A stretch of 64,000 bases of DNA, from NCBI GenBank assembly GCA_963169045.1, contig CAUJDF010000014.1, positions 186,001 to 250,000 on the forward strand. The letters are read 5' to 3'. Positions within the stretch are counted from its first letter, which is position 1. Every line of letters begins with the position of its first letter. Both the position numbers and the translations under genes were made by a program. The notes below the pieces were generated by a model. The model was given only the letters and a program-made list of their open reading frames with translations, did no database searches and was not told the origin of the DNA. This document shows positions 47,594 to 55,889 of the stretch, in pieces. Source of the DNA: Myxococcota bacterium. Lineage in GTDB: Bacteria; Myxococcota_A; Bradymonadia; UBA7976; UBA1532.

Positions 47594-47696
47594 CACGCCG
47601 AGCCTCTCGCGCCGGGCCGTGAGCCTGAACGTGGACCCGCCGACCGCGTCCAGGTTCACGGCGAACGGACCTCGTAGCGCGCCGGAAGGGCAGTGC

Positions 47697-48701
47697 ATGG
47701 GGGACACCCTCCCGGAGGTGACGGTCGGGGAGGTGCTACGGACGCGCGGCATCGCCGGCCTCTTCGTGGTGCACAGCGGCGACGCCGGCCTCGGGCGGCC
47801 CGTCCGCAAGCCCGCCTGCCAGCGCCTCGGCGTGGCCCTCACCGGCTACACCGACCACGTCGATCCCGAGCGCATCCAGATCGCCGGCAACGCCGAGAGC
47901 GGCTACCTCGGGACGCTGAGCCCCGGGCATCGGCACGAGCTGCTGGCGCGCCTGCTCGAGACGGGCTTCGCGGCGGTGGTGGTGACCTCGGGGCACGCGC
48001 CGCCGCCCGAGCTGCGCCCGCTCTGCGACGCCCACCGGGTGGCGCTCGTGACCACCGCGCTGTCGTCGGCCGAGGCCGTCGCCCGTCTCGACGAGCTGCT
48101 CCACCGCCGTCTCGCGCCGCGCGAGACACGGCACGGGACGCTGGTGGACGTTTACGGCATCGGCGTGCTGTTGTTGGGCAAGAGCGGCATCGGCAAGAGC
48201 GAGGTCGCGCTCGAGCTCGTCGAGTCCGGGCACCGCCTCGTCGCCGACGACGCGGTGGTGCTCGCCCGGGAGGCGCCCGACATGCTGATCGGCAGCGGCG
48301 AGGAGCTCGCGCGCCACCACATCGACATCCGCGGGCTCGGCATCCTCAACGTGCGCGACCTCTTCGGCGCCGCCGCCGTCCGCGAACGCAAGCGCGTCGA
48401 GCTCGTGGCGGAGCTCGCCGAGTGGTCGGCGGGTGACGAGGGCTTCGACCTGCTCGGCATCGACGACCGGCGCATCGAGCTGGTCGGCGTGCCGCTCGCG
48501 CACGTGCGCATCCCGGTGCGACCCGGCCGGTCGCTGAAGGTGATCATCGAGGTGGCCGCCCGCAATCTCCTGCTCATGAGCCAGGGCACGCACGCCGCGC
48601 GCGCGTTCAGCGAGCGGCTCAACCAGCGGCTGACCCGCGCGCGTCCGATGCTCGACGCGACGGCGGGCACGCCCGCCACTCCAGAGGCGGATCGTGAGTA
48701 A
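47697..48701 (+). CDS. hprK: HPr(Ser) kinase/phosphorylase
   Basis: The 334-residue protein has the HprK N-terminal domain (TVGEVLRTRGI ...) and catalytic core: Walker A LLLGKSGIGKSE, then GHRLVADDAVV, and the IRGLGILNVRDLFG signature with ERKRVELVAEL. It phosphorylates and dephosphorylates HPr on the regulatory serine in response to metabolites. The ATG with GGAAGGG upstream was preferred; a GTG 26 codons earlier adds only disordered sequence. It overlaps rapZ by eight bases. Confidence 0.96.
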   Translation: MGDTLPEVTVGEVLRTRGIAGLFVVHSGDAGLGRPVRKPACQRLGVALTGYTDHVDPERIQIAGNAESGYLGTLSPGHRHELLARLLETGFAAVVVTSGHAPPPELRPLCDAHRVALVTTALSSAEAVARLDELLHRRLAPRETRHGTLVDVYGIGVLLLGKSGIGKSEVALELVESGHRLVADDAVVLAREAPDMLIGSGEELARHHIDIRGLGILNVRDLFGAAAVRERKRVELVAELAEWSAGDEGFDLLGIDDRRIELVGVPLAHVRIPVRPGRSLKVIIEVAARNLLLMSQGTHAARAFSERLNQRLTRARPMLDATAGTPATPEADRE

Positions 48702-49575
48702 CGACGAGGCCTTGCGCCTCATGGTGGTCACCGGGCTGTCCGGCTCCGGCATCACCACCGCGCTCAACGCGCTGGAAGACGAGGGCGCCTTCTGCATCGA
48801 CAACCTGCCGCCGGCGCTCGTGCCGCGGCTCATCGAGCTCACGCGCGACGCGAAGCTCCAGCGTCACCTCGCCGTCGGGCTCGACGCGCGCTCGGTGACC
48901 GACTCGCGCGACACGCTGCGCATCCTCCAGCACATCGAGGAGGCGGGCGTCAACGTGACGATCCTCTTCCTCGAGGCGAGCGACAGCGTGCTGCTGCGCC
49001 GCTTCAGCGCCTCGCGGCGGCCGCATCCGCTCGGGCGCACGCTGTCGATGTCGCTGCCCGAGGCCATCCGCGCCGAGCGCCAGGCGATGCACCCGTTCCG
49101 CGAGGCGGCGAACCTCATCGTCGACAGCTCGGACATGAACGTGCACGAGCTCAAGCGCCGCGTGCGCGCGCTCGCCGCCGGCGACGCGCCCGAAGGCCTC
49201 GCGCTCGCGGTGGTGAGCTTCGGTTTCCGCTACGGGCTGCCGCCCGAGGCCGACGTGGTGTGGGACGTGCGCTTCCTGCCGAACCCGCACTTCATCGAAG
49301 AGCTGCGGCCCCGGACCGGCCTCGATCGGGCCGTCGCGGACCACGTCCTCCTGCACCCGGCGACCCGCTCGTTCCTCGAGCAGTTCTTTCCGTTGTTGGA
49401 GGTGGTCCTCCCGGAGTACGAGCAGGAGGGCAAGAGCTACCTGACGGTGGCCGTCGGCTGTACGGGCGGGCGGCATCGGTCGGTGGCGATCGCCTGTGCG
49501 GTCGCCGAGAGGCTGCGGGGCCTGGGCTATGCGCCCTCGGTCCGCCACCGGGACATCGACAAGGAAACGACATGA
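48694..49575 (+). CDS. rapZ: RapZ-family RNase adapter, Walker A lysine replaced
   Basis: The 293-residue protein matches RapZ/YvcJ along its length: GAFCIDNLPPALV, DARS near residue 65, FLEASDSVLLRRF, RRPHPLGR, SFGFRYGLPPEADVVWDVRFLPNP, and VAVGCTGGRHRSVAIA. In E. coli it links amino-sugar metabolism to RNase E. The usual P-loop GxSGSGKS reads GLSGSGITT here: the lysine that binds nucleotide phosphate is isoleucine. The Walker B region and C-terminal domain are intact. Its GTG overlaps hprK; its stop overlaps the EIIA gene. Confidence 0.93.
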   Translation: MSNDEALRLMVVTGLSGSGITTALNALEDEGAFCIDNLPPALVPRLIELTRDAKLQRHLAVGLDARSVTDSRDTLRILQHIEEAGVNVTILFLEASDSVLLRRFSASRRPHPLGRTLSMSLPEAIRAERQAMHPFREAANLIVDSSDMNVHELKRRVRALAAGDAPEGLALAVVSFGFRYGLPPEADVVWDVRFLPNPHFIEELRPRTGLDRAVADHVLLHPATRSFLEQFFPLLEVVLPEYEQEGKSYLTVAVGCTGGRHRSVAIACAVAERLRGLGYAPSVRHRDIDKETT

Positions 49576-49982
49576 TCGGCGTGGTGATCTGCACGCACCT
49601 CAGCCTGGCCGAAGCGCTCATCGCGACGCTCGAGATGATCGTCGGCGAGCTGCCGGCCGCCGAGGCGGTGTCCGTGCGCCCCGGCGACTCCCAGGACGAC
49701 GTGCGGCGACGTCTCGGCGAGGCGATCGCCAAGGTGGACGACGGCGACGGCGTCGTGGTGTTGTGTGACATGTTCGGCGGTACCCCGGCCAACCTCGCCA
49801 TCCCCATGTTGAGCGAGCGCGTCGAGGTGGTGACCGGAGTCAACCTGCCGATGCTCCTGAAGCTGTACACCCATCGCGACAAGCCGCTGGCCGAGGTGGC
49901 GACGTCGCTGTGCGAGCACGCGCGCCAGAGCATCCACGTCGCGGGGGACTTCCTGCGCGGGGCGAAGGGAGGCGGCGCGTGA
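49572..49982 (+). CDS. Mannose-family PTS EIIA component
   Basis: The 136-residue protein has the EIIA-Man fold with phospho-histidine in CTHLSLAEA (His 9), VVVLCDMFGGTPANLA and the ending GVNLPMLLKL. It takes phosphate from HPr and passes it to EIIB, encoded next. It overlaps rapZ (ATGA). EIIA-D are four separate genes here, as in several deltaproteobacterial clusters. The sugar is unknown. Confidence 0.94.
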   Translation: MIGVVICTHLSLAEALIATLEMIVGELPAAEAVSVRPGDSQDDVRRRLGEAIAKVDDGDGVVVLCDMFGGTPANLAIPMLSERVEVVTGVNLPMLLKLYTHRDKPLAEVATSLCEHARQSIHVAGDFLRGAKGGGA

Positions 49983-50455
49983 ACCCCTTCTATCGCGTCG
50001 ACAACCGGCTCGTGCACGGCCAGATCATCGCCACGTGGATGCCCTATCTGCGCCTGCGACGGTTCATCGTGCTGTCCGACACGGTGCCCGACAACACGCT
50101 GCAGAAGACGATGTTCCGCATGGCGATCCCGCAGGAGATCGTCTTCCAGGCGCTGCACCTCGCCGAGGGGGCCCGCTTCCTCGCCGACCGCCACTACGGC
50201 GCCGACCGCACGATGGTGCTCGTCGAGTCGGTGGCCGACGCGGTGCGCCTCTTCAACGGCGGGCACCCGTTCTCGGAGCTGAACATCGGCAACGTGCACC
50301 ACGGGCCGGGCCGCCGGCGCTTCACCAACGCGGTGTACCTCAGCGACGACGAGCTCGAGCAGCTCGACGGGCTGATGAAGAAGGGCTGCCGGGTGGAGAT
50401 CCGCAGCCTGCCGACCGAGACGCCGATCCTGCTGAACGCGAGGGAGAAGCGCTGA
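49979..50455 (+). CDS. Mannose-family PTS EIIB component
   Basis: The 158-residue protein has the EIIB-Man/sorbose motif FYRVDNRLVHGQIIATW with His 13 as phosphorylation site, then LSDTVPDNTLQKTMFRMAIP and ELNIGNVH. It receives phosphate from EIIA and gives it to the incoming sugar. The GTG overlaps the EIIA stop. Confidence 0.94.
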   Translation: MNPFYRVDNRLVHGQIIATWMPYLRLRRFIVLSDTVPDNTLQKTMFRMAIPQEIVFQALHLAEGARFLADRHYGADRTMVLVESVADAVRLFNGGHPFSELNIGNVHHGPGRRRFTNAVYLSDDELEQLDGLMKKGCRVEIRSLPTETPILLNAREKR

Positions 50456-50456
50456 C

Positions 50457-51173
50457 GTGGACGTGGGCGCATTCGCGACGGACATCGGGCTCGTGACCGT
50501 GGCGGGGAGCGCCCTCGGTCTCGACCGTCGCGCCGCCTTCCAGGTCATGGTCTCGCAGCCGATCGTCGTGGTGCCGGTGCTCGGGCTGCTGCTCGGGAAC
50601 CTGCAGGTGGCGGTGTGGCTCGGCGCGGTGCTGCAGCTGCTGTGGATGTCGTCGCTGCTCGTCGGCGCCAGCGTGCCGCCGAACGAGACGGTGGCCTCGG
50701 TGGCCATCGGCGGCATGGTGCTGATGTTCGGGCGGCACGTGCAGCCGATCGACATGCCGGTGCTGGCCCTGGCCATCCTCATCGGGGCGCCGCTCAGCCA
50801 CGTGGGGCGCTGGGTCGACGTGTCGCTCGACCGCGCGAACCTGCACCTCGCCGACCTGGCCGACGAGGCGGCCCGCGCGGAGCGTCCGGCGCTGCTCAAC
50901 CGCCTGCCGCTGATCGGCCTGCTGCGGACCTTCCTCGCGACGGCGATGATCGTGGTGCCGGCGGTGCTCGCCGGCCTGGGCCTGCTGGCGTGGCTGCGGC
51001 CGCTGTTAAGCGGCGCGCTGCTGCGCAGCTTCGAGGTGATCGCCGTCTACTTCATCCCCGCGCTCGGCATGGCGGTGTCGCTGTCGACGGTCCGGCGCCG
51101 GCGCGCCCTGCTGCTGGCGGCGGTGGCGTTCGCGACGGTGTGGTTCGCCACGTGGCAGATGGAGATGCGCTGA
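50457..51173 (+). CDS. Mannose-family PTS EIIC permease
   Basis: The 238-residue protein has about six membrane helices and the EIIC-Man/sorbose pattern DRRAAFQVMVSQPIVVVPVLG, LQLLWM, GASVPPNETVASVAIGG. It forms the transport path with EIID. It starts one base after the EIIB stop and ends in a TGATG overlap with EIID. Confidence 0.94.
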   Translation: MDVGAFATDIGLVTVAGSALGLDRRAAFQVMVSQPIVVVPVLGLLLGNLQVAVWLGAVLQLLWMSSLLVGASVPPNETVASVAIGGMVLMFGRHVQPIDMPVLALAILIGAPLSHVGRWVDVSLDRANLHLADLADEAARAERPALLNRLPLIGLLRTFLATAMIVVPAVLAGLGLLAWLRPLLSGALLRSFEVIAVYFIPALGMAVSLSTVRRRRALLLAAVAFATVWFATWQMEMR

Positions 51174-51970
51174 TGGACGCTGGGACGCCGCCCATGCGGC
51201 GCACCGTCGGCCAGCTGACGCTGGTGCGCATGCTGTGGCGCAGCTTCTTCTTCCTCGCCGCCACCAACTACGAGCGCATGCAGAACGTGGGCTTCGCCTA
51301 CTGCATGCAGCCTGCGCTCACCCGCCTGTACGAGGGCGAGGCCCTCAAGCAGGCGATGCAGCGCCACCTGCAGTTCTTCAACACCCACCCGTACATGGCC
51401 AACGCGCTGCTCGGCGCGACGGCGCGCCTCGAGGAGCAGGTGGCCGAGGGCCGCCTGCAGCCGGAGCAGGTGCAGAGCTTCAAGACCTGCATGATGGGGC
51501 CGATGGCCGCCATCGGCGACAGCTTCTTCTTCGCGAGCCTCAAGCCGTTCGCGGCGGCGCTCGCGATCGCCGGCGTGCTGAGCGGGGAGGCGTGGGCGCC
51601 GCTCGTCTTCCTGCTCCTCTACAACCTGTTCCACCTGTCGCTGCGCATGTACGGCCTGTGGGCGGGCTACCGGATGGGCGAGCGCGTCTTCGAGAAGCTG
51701 TACCGGATCGACCTCGTGCAGTTCTCCGACCGCAGCCACTACCTCGCCGGCCTGTGCCTGGGCGTGGGCGCGGGGCTGCTCGGCCGGGAGGCGATGCGCT
51801 CGAAGGCGACGCTGGGCCAGGGCCTCGAGCCGCTCCTCTTCACGGCGCTCGTGTTGATCTTCTTCCAGTGCATCAAGCGGAGGATGTCGCTCCTGGGCCT
51901 GCTGTACGGCTCGTGCGCGCTCTGCGTGGTGGTGATCCTGATCTTGAACGCGGCGTATCCGCTGCTCTGA
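51173..51970 (+). CDS. Mannose-family PTS EIID permease subunit
   Basis: The 265-residue protein has the EIID signature: FFLAATNYERMQNVGFAYCM, HLQFFNTHPYMANALLG, MMGPMAAIGDSFFFASLKPF, and three or four C-terminal membrane helices. EIIC and EIID together form the sugar channel. The gene order A-B-C-D followed by HPr and EI makes this a self-contained uptake and signalling unit. Confidence 0.95.
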   Translation: MDAGTPPMRRTVGQLTLVRMLWRSFFFLAATNYERMQNVGFAYCMQPALTRLYEGEALKQAMQRHLQFFNTHPYMANALLGATARLEEQVAEGRLQPEQVQSFKTCMMGPMAAIGDSFFFASLKPFAAALAIAGVLSGEAWAPLVFLLLYNLFHLSLRMYGLWAGYRMGERVFEKLYRIDLVQFSDRSHYLAGLCLGVGAGLLGREAMRSKATLGQGLEPLLFTALVLIFFQCIKRRMSLLGLLYGSCALCVVVILILNAAYPLL

Positions 51971-51989
51971 CGAGCGAAGGAGGACGAGC

Positions 51990-52280
51990 TTGGCGTCCGG
52001 CAGTGCACCCGACGGAATCAGCCGCGAGTTCGTGATCGCCAACCAGCTCGGACTGCACGCCCGCGCGGCGGCGACGCTCGTGCGCGTCGCGAGCCAGTAC
52101 GAGGCGGAGGTCACCATCCGCAAGGGAGACCAGGCGGTCAACGGCAAGTCGATCCTGGGCATGATGACCCTGGCGGCGGCGATGGGCACCCCCATCGTCG
52201 TCACCTGTAAGGGCAAGGACCAGGAGAAGGCGATGGCGGCGATCGGCACCTGCATCGAGAACAAGTTCGGCGAGGACTGA
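51990..52280 (+). CDS. ptsH: Phosphocarrier protein HPr
   Basis: The 96-residue protein has the EI-site histidine in NQLGLHARAA (His 23) and the HprK-site serine in NGKSILGMM (Ser 54), with the exact spacing known for HPr. It can therefore serve transport and regulatory phosphorylation. The TTG start is supported by AAGGAGG seven bases upstream. EI is encoded eight bases after its stop. Confidence 0.96.
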   Translation: MASGSAPDGISREFVIANQLGLHARAAATLVRVASQYEAEVTIRKGDQAVNGKSILGMMTLAAAMGTPIVVTCKGKDQEKAMAAIGTCIENKFGED

Positions 52281-52288
52281 GGCGCGCC

Positions 52289-54094
52289 GTGGCGAACCGG
52301 CCCCCCCGCAAGAAGCGCCGCACCGTCGTGCTGCAGGGCATCGGCGTCTCGCCGGGTTACGCCATCGGCCGCGCGCACCTCGTCGACCGCCGCCGCCTGC
52401 GGGTGCCGAAGTACCACATCACGCCCGGGCGCATCCCCGCCGAGCTCGAGCGCTTCGAGCTCGCGCTGCGCGCCAGCGAAGAGCAGATCCGCGACATCAA
52501 GGGCAAGCTCGAGAGCGCGGGCGAAGAGCACTTCCTGATCCTCGACGCGCACCAGCTCATGCTCAAAGACGAGATGCTCGTCGAGGGCACGCGCCAGCTC
52601 ATCCAGGACCAGGCGGTCAACGCGGAGTGGGCGCTCAAGAAGATCCTGCGCAGCATCAAGCGGATCTTCGACAACATCTCCGACGAGTACTTCCGCGAGC
52701 GGCGCTCCGACGTCGACTTCGTCGGCGACCGCATCCTGCGCAACCTGATGGGGTCGACGCAGCCCAACCTGAGCCTCGTCGACTCGAGCAGCATCATCGT
52801 CAGCCACGACCTGTCGCCGGCCGACACCGCCTTCCTGCTGAAGACGCCGGTGCTCGGCTTCGCGACCGACGTCGGCGGCAAGACGAGCCACACCGCGATC
52901 ATGGCGCGCTCGCTCGAGCTGCCCGCGGTCGTGGCCCTCGAGCGCATCTCCGAGCTCGTCGGTAGCGGCGACATGCTGATCATCGACGGCTCCCACGGGA
53001 CGGTGCTCGTCAACCCGTCCGAGGACGAGATCCGCAGCTACCAGTCGCTGCAGATGGGCTACTCGACGCGGCGCGCCCAGCTCGACCTGCGGCGCGACGA
53101 GCCGGCGATCACCCGCGACGGCTTCCGCATGGGCATCCAGGGCAACATCGAGCTCGCCGAGGAGGCCTCGATCGTGCTCGGGTACGGCGCCGAGGGGGTC
53201 GGCCTGTTCCGCACCGAGTACCTCTACATGAACCGCGAGACGCTCCCCACCGAGGAGGAGCAGTTCGAGCACTACCGCACCGTCCTCGAGCGCTGCGGCG
53301 ACGCCGGCGCGACCATCCGCACGCTCGACCTCGGCGGCGACAAGTTCATCACGCCGCTGCGCATCAGCCGCGAGATGAACCCGGTCATGGGCCTGCGCGC
53401 CATCCGGTTCTGCCTGCGCGAGCAGGGCATCTTCCGCACGCAGCTGCGCGCCATGCTGCGCGCCAGCATCTACGGCCACCTGCGGATCATGTTCCCGCTC
53501 ATCAGCGACGTGACCGAGGTGCGTCAGGTGAAGAAGATCGTCGGCGAGTGCCGCCAGGAGCTCGCCGCCGAAGGCCAGCCGGTCGCCGACGACATCCCGC
53601 TCGGGATCATGATCGAGCTGCCGAGCGCGGCCATGATCGCGGATCTATTGGCGAAAGAGGTCGCGTTCTTCGCCATCGGCACCAACGACCTCATTCAGTA
53701 CACGCTGGCGATCGACCGCGCGAACGAGCACGTCGCCCACCTCTACCGGCCGCTGCACCCGGCGCTCTTGCGCATGCTCGACCGCATCGTGGGCGCGGCG
53801 AAGGCGGCGGGCATCCCGGTGAGCATGTGCGGCGAGATGGCGGGCGACCCGTTCTACGCGCCCATCCTCGTCGGCCTCGGCCTCGACGAGCTTTCGATGA
53901 ACGCGGTGAGCATCCCGCTCGTGAAGTCGGTGCTGCGGGCGCTCGTGCGCAGCCGTTGCGTCGAGCTGCTCGCCGAGGTGATGCAGCAGACCGAGACCGA
54001 CGACATCACGCGCATCGTCGCCGAGCGCCTCGAGCACATGCTCGACGGCATGATCCCGCCCGAGGTGTTCCGGCCCGATCCGCGGCAGGCCTGA
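52289..54094 (+). CDS. ptsI: PTS enzyme I
   Basis: The 601-residue enzyme has the phospho-histidine motif GGKTSHTAIMAR (His 201), the PEP-binding EGVGLFRTEYL, DLGGDK, FRTQLRAML, EIPSAA-like ELPSAAMI, GTNDLIQYTLA and the active Cys in SMCGEMAGD. It passes phosphate from PEP to HPr. It starts at GTG and is slightly longer than the E. coli enzyme because of a basic N-terminal extension. Confidence 0.98.
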   Translation: MANRPPRKKRRTVVLQGIGVSPGYAIGRAHLVDRRRLRVPKYHITPGRIPAELERFELALRASEEQIRDIKGKLESAGEEHFLILDAHQLMLKDEMLVEGTRQLIQDQAVNAEWALKKILRSIKRIFDNISDEYFRERRSDVDFVGDRILRNLMGSTQPNLSLVDSSSIIVSHDLSPADTAFLLKTPVLGFATDVGGKTSHTAIMARSLELPAVVALERISELVGSGDMLIIDGSHGTVLVNPSEDEIRSYQSLQMGYSTRRAQLDLRRDEPAITRDGFRMGIQGNIELAEEASIVLGYGAEGVGLFRTEYLYMNRETLPTEEEQFEHYRTVLERCGDAGATIRTLDLGGDKFITPLRISREMNPVMGLRAIRFCLREQGIFRTQLRAMLRASIYGHLRIMFPLISDVTEVRQVKKIVGECRQELAAEGQPVADDIPLGIMIELPSAAMIADLLAKEVAFFAIGTNDLIQYTLAIDRANEHVAHLYRPLHPALLRMLDRIVGAAKAAGIPVSMCGEMAGDPFYAPILVGLGLDELSMNAVSIPLVKSVLRALVRSRCVELLAEVMQQTETDDITRIVAERLEHMLDGMIPPEVFRPDPRQA

Positions 54095-54120
54095 CGCCCG
54101 CGGCGTGATAGTCTGGGGCG

Positions 54121-55575
54121 ATGATTTCACTGCGAATTCGGTCGGCCCTCCTCGTCGTCATGGCGATCGCCGCCCCCTCGATCGCCGCCTTGGCGAAGGA
54201 GCGGGTGCCGCCCATCGTCGCCGCGCTGCAGAAGGGCGATCAGGCCGCGCTGACGAAGATCCTCGCGAAGAAGCGGATCGAGGACCTCTTCGCCCGCACG
54301 CCGGCCGACGGGGCGGAGCCGGGGCTCGGCGTCTTCGCGCTCGCGGCCAAGAGGGGCGATCTGGAGTCGCTCCGCGCGCTCATGGACGCGGCGGACGCCC
54401 TCGGGATGAAGGTGCCGCAGGACGCGTTCGAGCTCGTCGCCGCCCGCGGGCCTCTCGAGGCGGTCGACCTGTTCGTCGAGCGCCGCGTCAAGCGGCGGGA
54501 CCTCGCTCTCTTCGCGGCGGCGAAGGCGGGCCGCGTCGAGGTGCTCGAGCGCCTGCTGGCGGCCCCGCCGGACCCCGAGGCCCACGTCTCCGAGCGACTC
54601 GACGGGAGCTCCTCCGTGCCGCACCGCGCGCTCGAGCAGGCGGTGATGGCGAAGCAGGAGGCGGCGGCGCTGTGGCTGCTCGGGAAGGGCGCCAACGCGG
54701 AGTACGGCGACGGTGACGTGAAGCTGCGGATCTTCGAGCTCGCGCTGGCGAGTGACCTGCGCGCGCTCGTCGAGACGCTGCTGGCGCGCCCCTGGCCAGG
54801 CGGGGCCGACCCGCGGCCGACGCTCGCGCTCGTGTCGGCCGTGACGCATGGCGACGTGGCGTGGGTGCGGGCGCTCCTGAAGCTCGGCGCGGATCCGCAA
54901 GGAATTCCGGAGGCGCCGGACGCGAAGGCGTGGGCGCGGTCGCGCCGGACGGTGCTGCTCGTCGTGGACGCCGATCCGGCGGCCGGCGAGGCGGTGCTCG
55001 ACGCGCTCCTGGCCGCGGGCGCGAAGCTCGACGTCCGCGGCCCCGACGGGAACCACGCGCTCGGCAAGGCCATCCTGCAGGGACGGACCGGCTGGATTCC
55101 GCTGCTCCGCCAGCGCGGGCTCGAGCCGGAAGCGCGGCTCTTCGACAACGCGCTCGCCTGCGCCGTGGGCAGCTCCCATTGGGGCGTTCCGAGCATCAGC
55201 GGCTGCGACGGCGAGAAGGCCCGGATGCTGCTCGATCTCGGCGCGCCGTTCTCCGCGAACGCGACGGACGAGCGGGGCCGCACCCTGCTGGCCCGGGCCG
55301 TCATGAGCGGCCACGAGGCCCTGGTGCTGCGCGTCCTCGAAGGCCGGGACCGGGTGGCGGACCTCCCCGACCGGCAGGGCTACACGCTCCTGCACTACTG
55401 CGCGCGCTTCGGCACGGCGGGGATGGCGCGCCGGCTGCTCGCGCTGGGGGCGGATCCGAACGCGCGTTCCCACGACGATCGCACCCCGCTCGACATCGCC
55501 AGCGCGCCGCTCGGACGGGCCGACGTCGCCGAGGTGCTGCAGGCGTGGGCGAGCCGGGACGCGGCGATGCCATGA
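54121..55575 (+). CDS. Exported ankyrin-repeat protein
   Basis: The 484-residue protein has a signal peptide (LLVVMAIAAPSIAALA) and ankyrin-type helices throughout, degenerate in the middle and clearest at the end (RQGYTLLHYCARFGTAGMARRLLALGADPNARSHDDRTPLDIA). Ankyrin stacks bind other proteins; the partner is unknown. It should be periplasmic or secreted. A -10-like GATAGT ends eight bases before the ATG, so its mRNA may have almost no leader; a good -35 is not visible. Confidence 0.87.
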   Translation: MISLRIRSALLVVMAIAAPSIAALAKERVPPIVAALQKGDQAALTKILAKKRIEDLFARTPADGAEPGLGVFALAAKRGDLESLRALMDAADALGMKVPQDAFELVAARGPLEAVDLFVERRVKRRDLALFAAAKAGRVEVLERLLAAPPDPEAHVSERLDGSSSVPHRALEQAVMAKQEAAALWLLGKGANAEYGDGDVKLRIFELALASDLRALVETLLARPWPGGADPRPTLALVSAVTHGDVAWVRALLKLGADPQGIPEAPDAKAWARSRRTVLLVVDADPAAGEAVLDALLAAGAKLDVRGPDGNHALGKAILQGRTGWIPLLRQRGLEPEARLFDNALACAVGSSHWGVPSISGCDGEKARMLLDLGAPFSANATDERGRTLLARAVMSGHEALVLRVLEGRDRVADLPDRQGYTLLHYCARFGTAGMARRLLALGADPNARSHDDRTPLDIASAPLGRADVAEVLQAWASRDAAMP

Positions 55576-55593
55576 CCCGCCTCCGCGGCAGGC

Positions 55594-55622
55594 TTGACGC
55601 GACGGGTCGCCGCGGCTATGGT
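55594..55622 (+). promoter_or_regulatory. Sigma-70-like promoter of the small zinc-ribbon gene
   Basis: TTGACG (55594-55599) and TATGGT (55617-55622) are spaced by 17 bp, 36 bp before the ATG at 55659. GAGGAGAG provides a ribosome site between. Confidence 0.55.
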
Positions 55623-55658
55623 CTCGCGCCTTTGCTGTTTCTTCGAGGAGAGTGAGCC

Positions 55659-55835
55659 ATGGGTGCTCGTCCCGCCAAGCTGGCTATCCGTGCCGACCGT
55701 GAAGCGGGCAAGGTCAAGGCCTGCCCCGCCTGCGGCAACCCCAAGATGCAGGTCGTGAAGTTCGTGCGCCACAGCCGGCCGAGCGGCCTGTTCTGGATGT
55801 GCGACAAGTGCGGCAACGAGACCCCGACCAAGTAA
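55659..55835 (+). CDS. Small basic zinc-ribbon protein (58 residues)
   Basis: The protein has a basic N-terminus (MGARPAKLAIRADREAGK) and one four-cysteine zinc ribbon: CPAC (22, 25) and CDKC (48, 51), with FWMCDKCGNE. It looks like a ribosomal or transcription-associated mini zinc finger. It has its own promoter, a strong GAGGAG site and a hairpin downstream, so a real monocistronic gene is well supported. I do not recognise a named family. Confidence 0.8.
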   Translation: MGARPAKLAIRADREAGKVKACPACGNPKMQVVKFVRHSRPSGLFWMCDKCGNETPTK

Positions 55836-55849
55836 GGTCGCGCCTCTTC

Positions 55850-55871
55850 GCCGCGCCCGGCCGGGCGCGGC
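55850..55871. terminator. Perfect 22-bp palindrome between convergent genes
   Basis: A perfect 22-bp GC-only palindrome (arms GCCGCGCCCGG) lies 14 bases after the stop of the small zinc-ribbon gene and 18 bases after the stop of convergent rimO. Read on plus, GTTT follows closely. It likely ends transcription from both sides. Confidence 0.65.
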
Positions 55872-55889
55872 GTTTCCGCCCCCCGAGGT

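Noticed and set aside
49572-51970. Assignment of the PTS to mannose uptake
   Set aside because: The family is clear but substrate specificity cannot be read from sequence, so no sugar is claimed.
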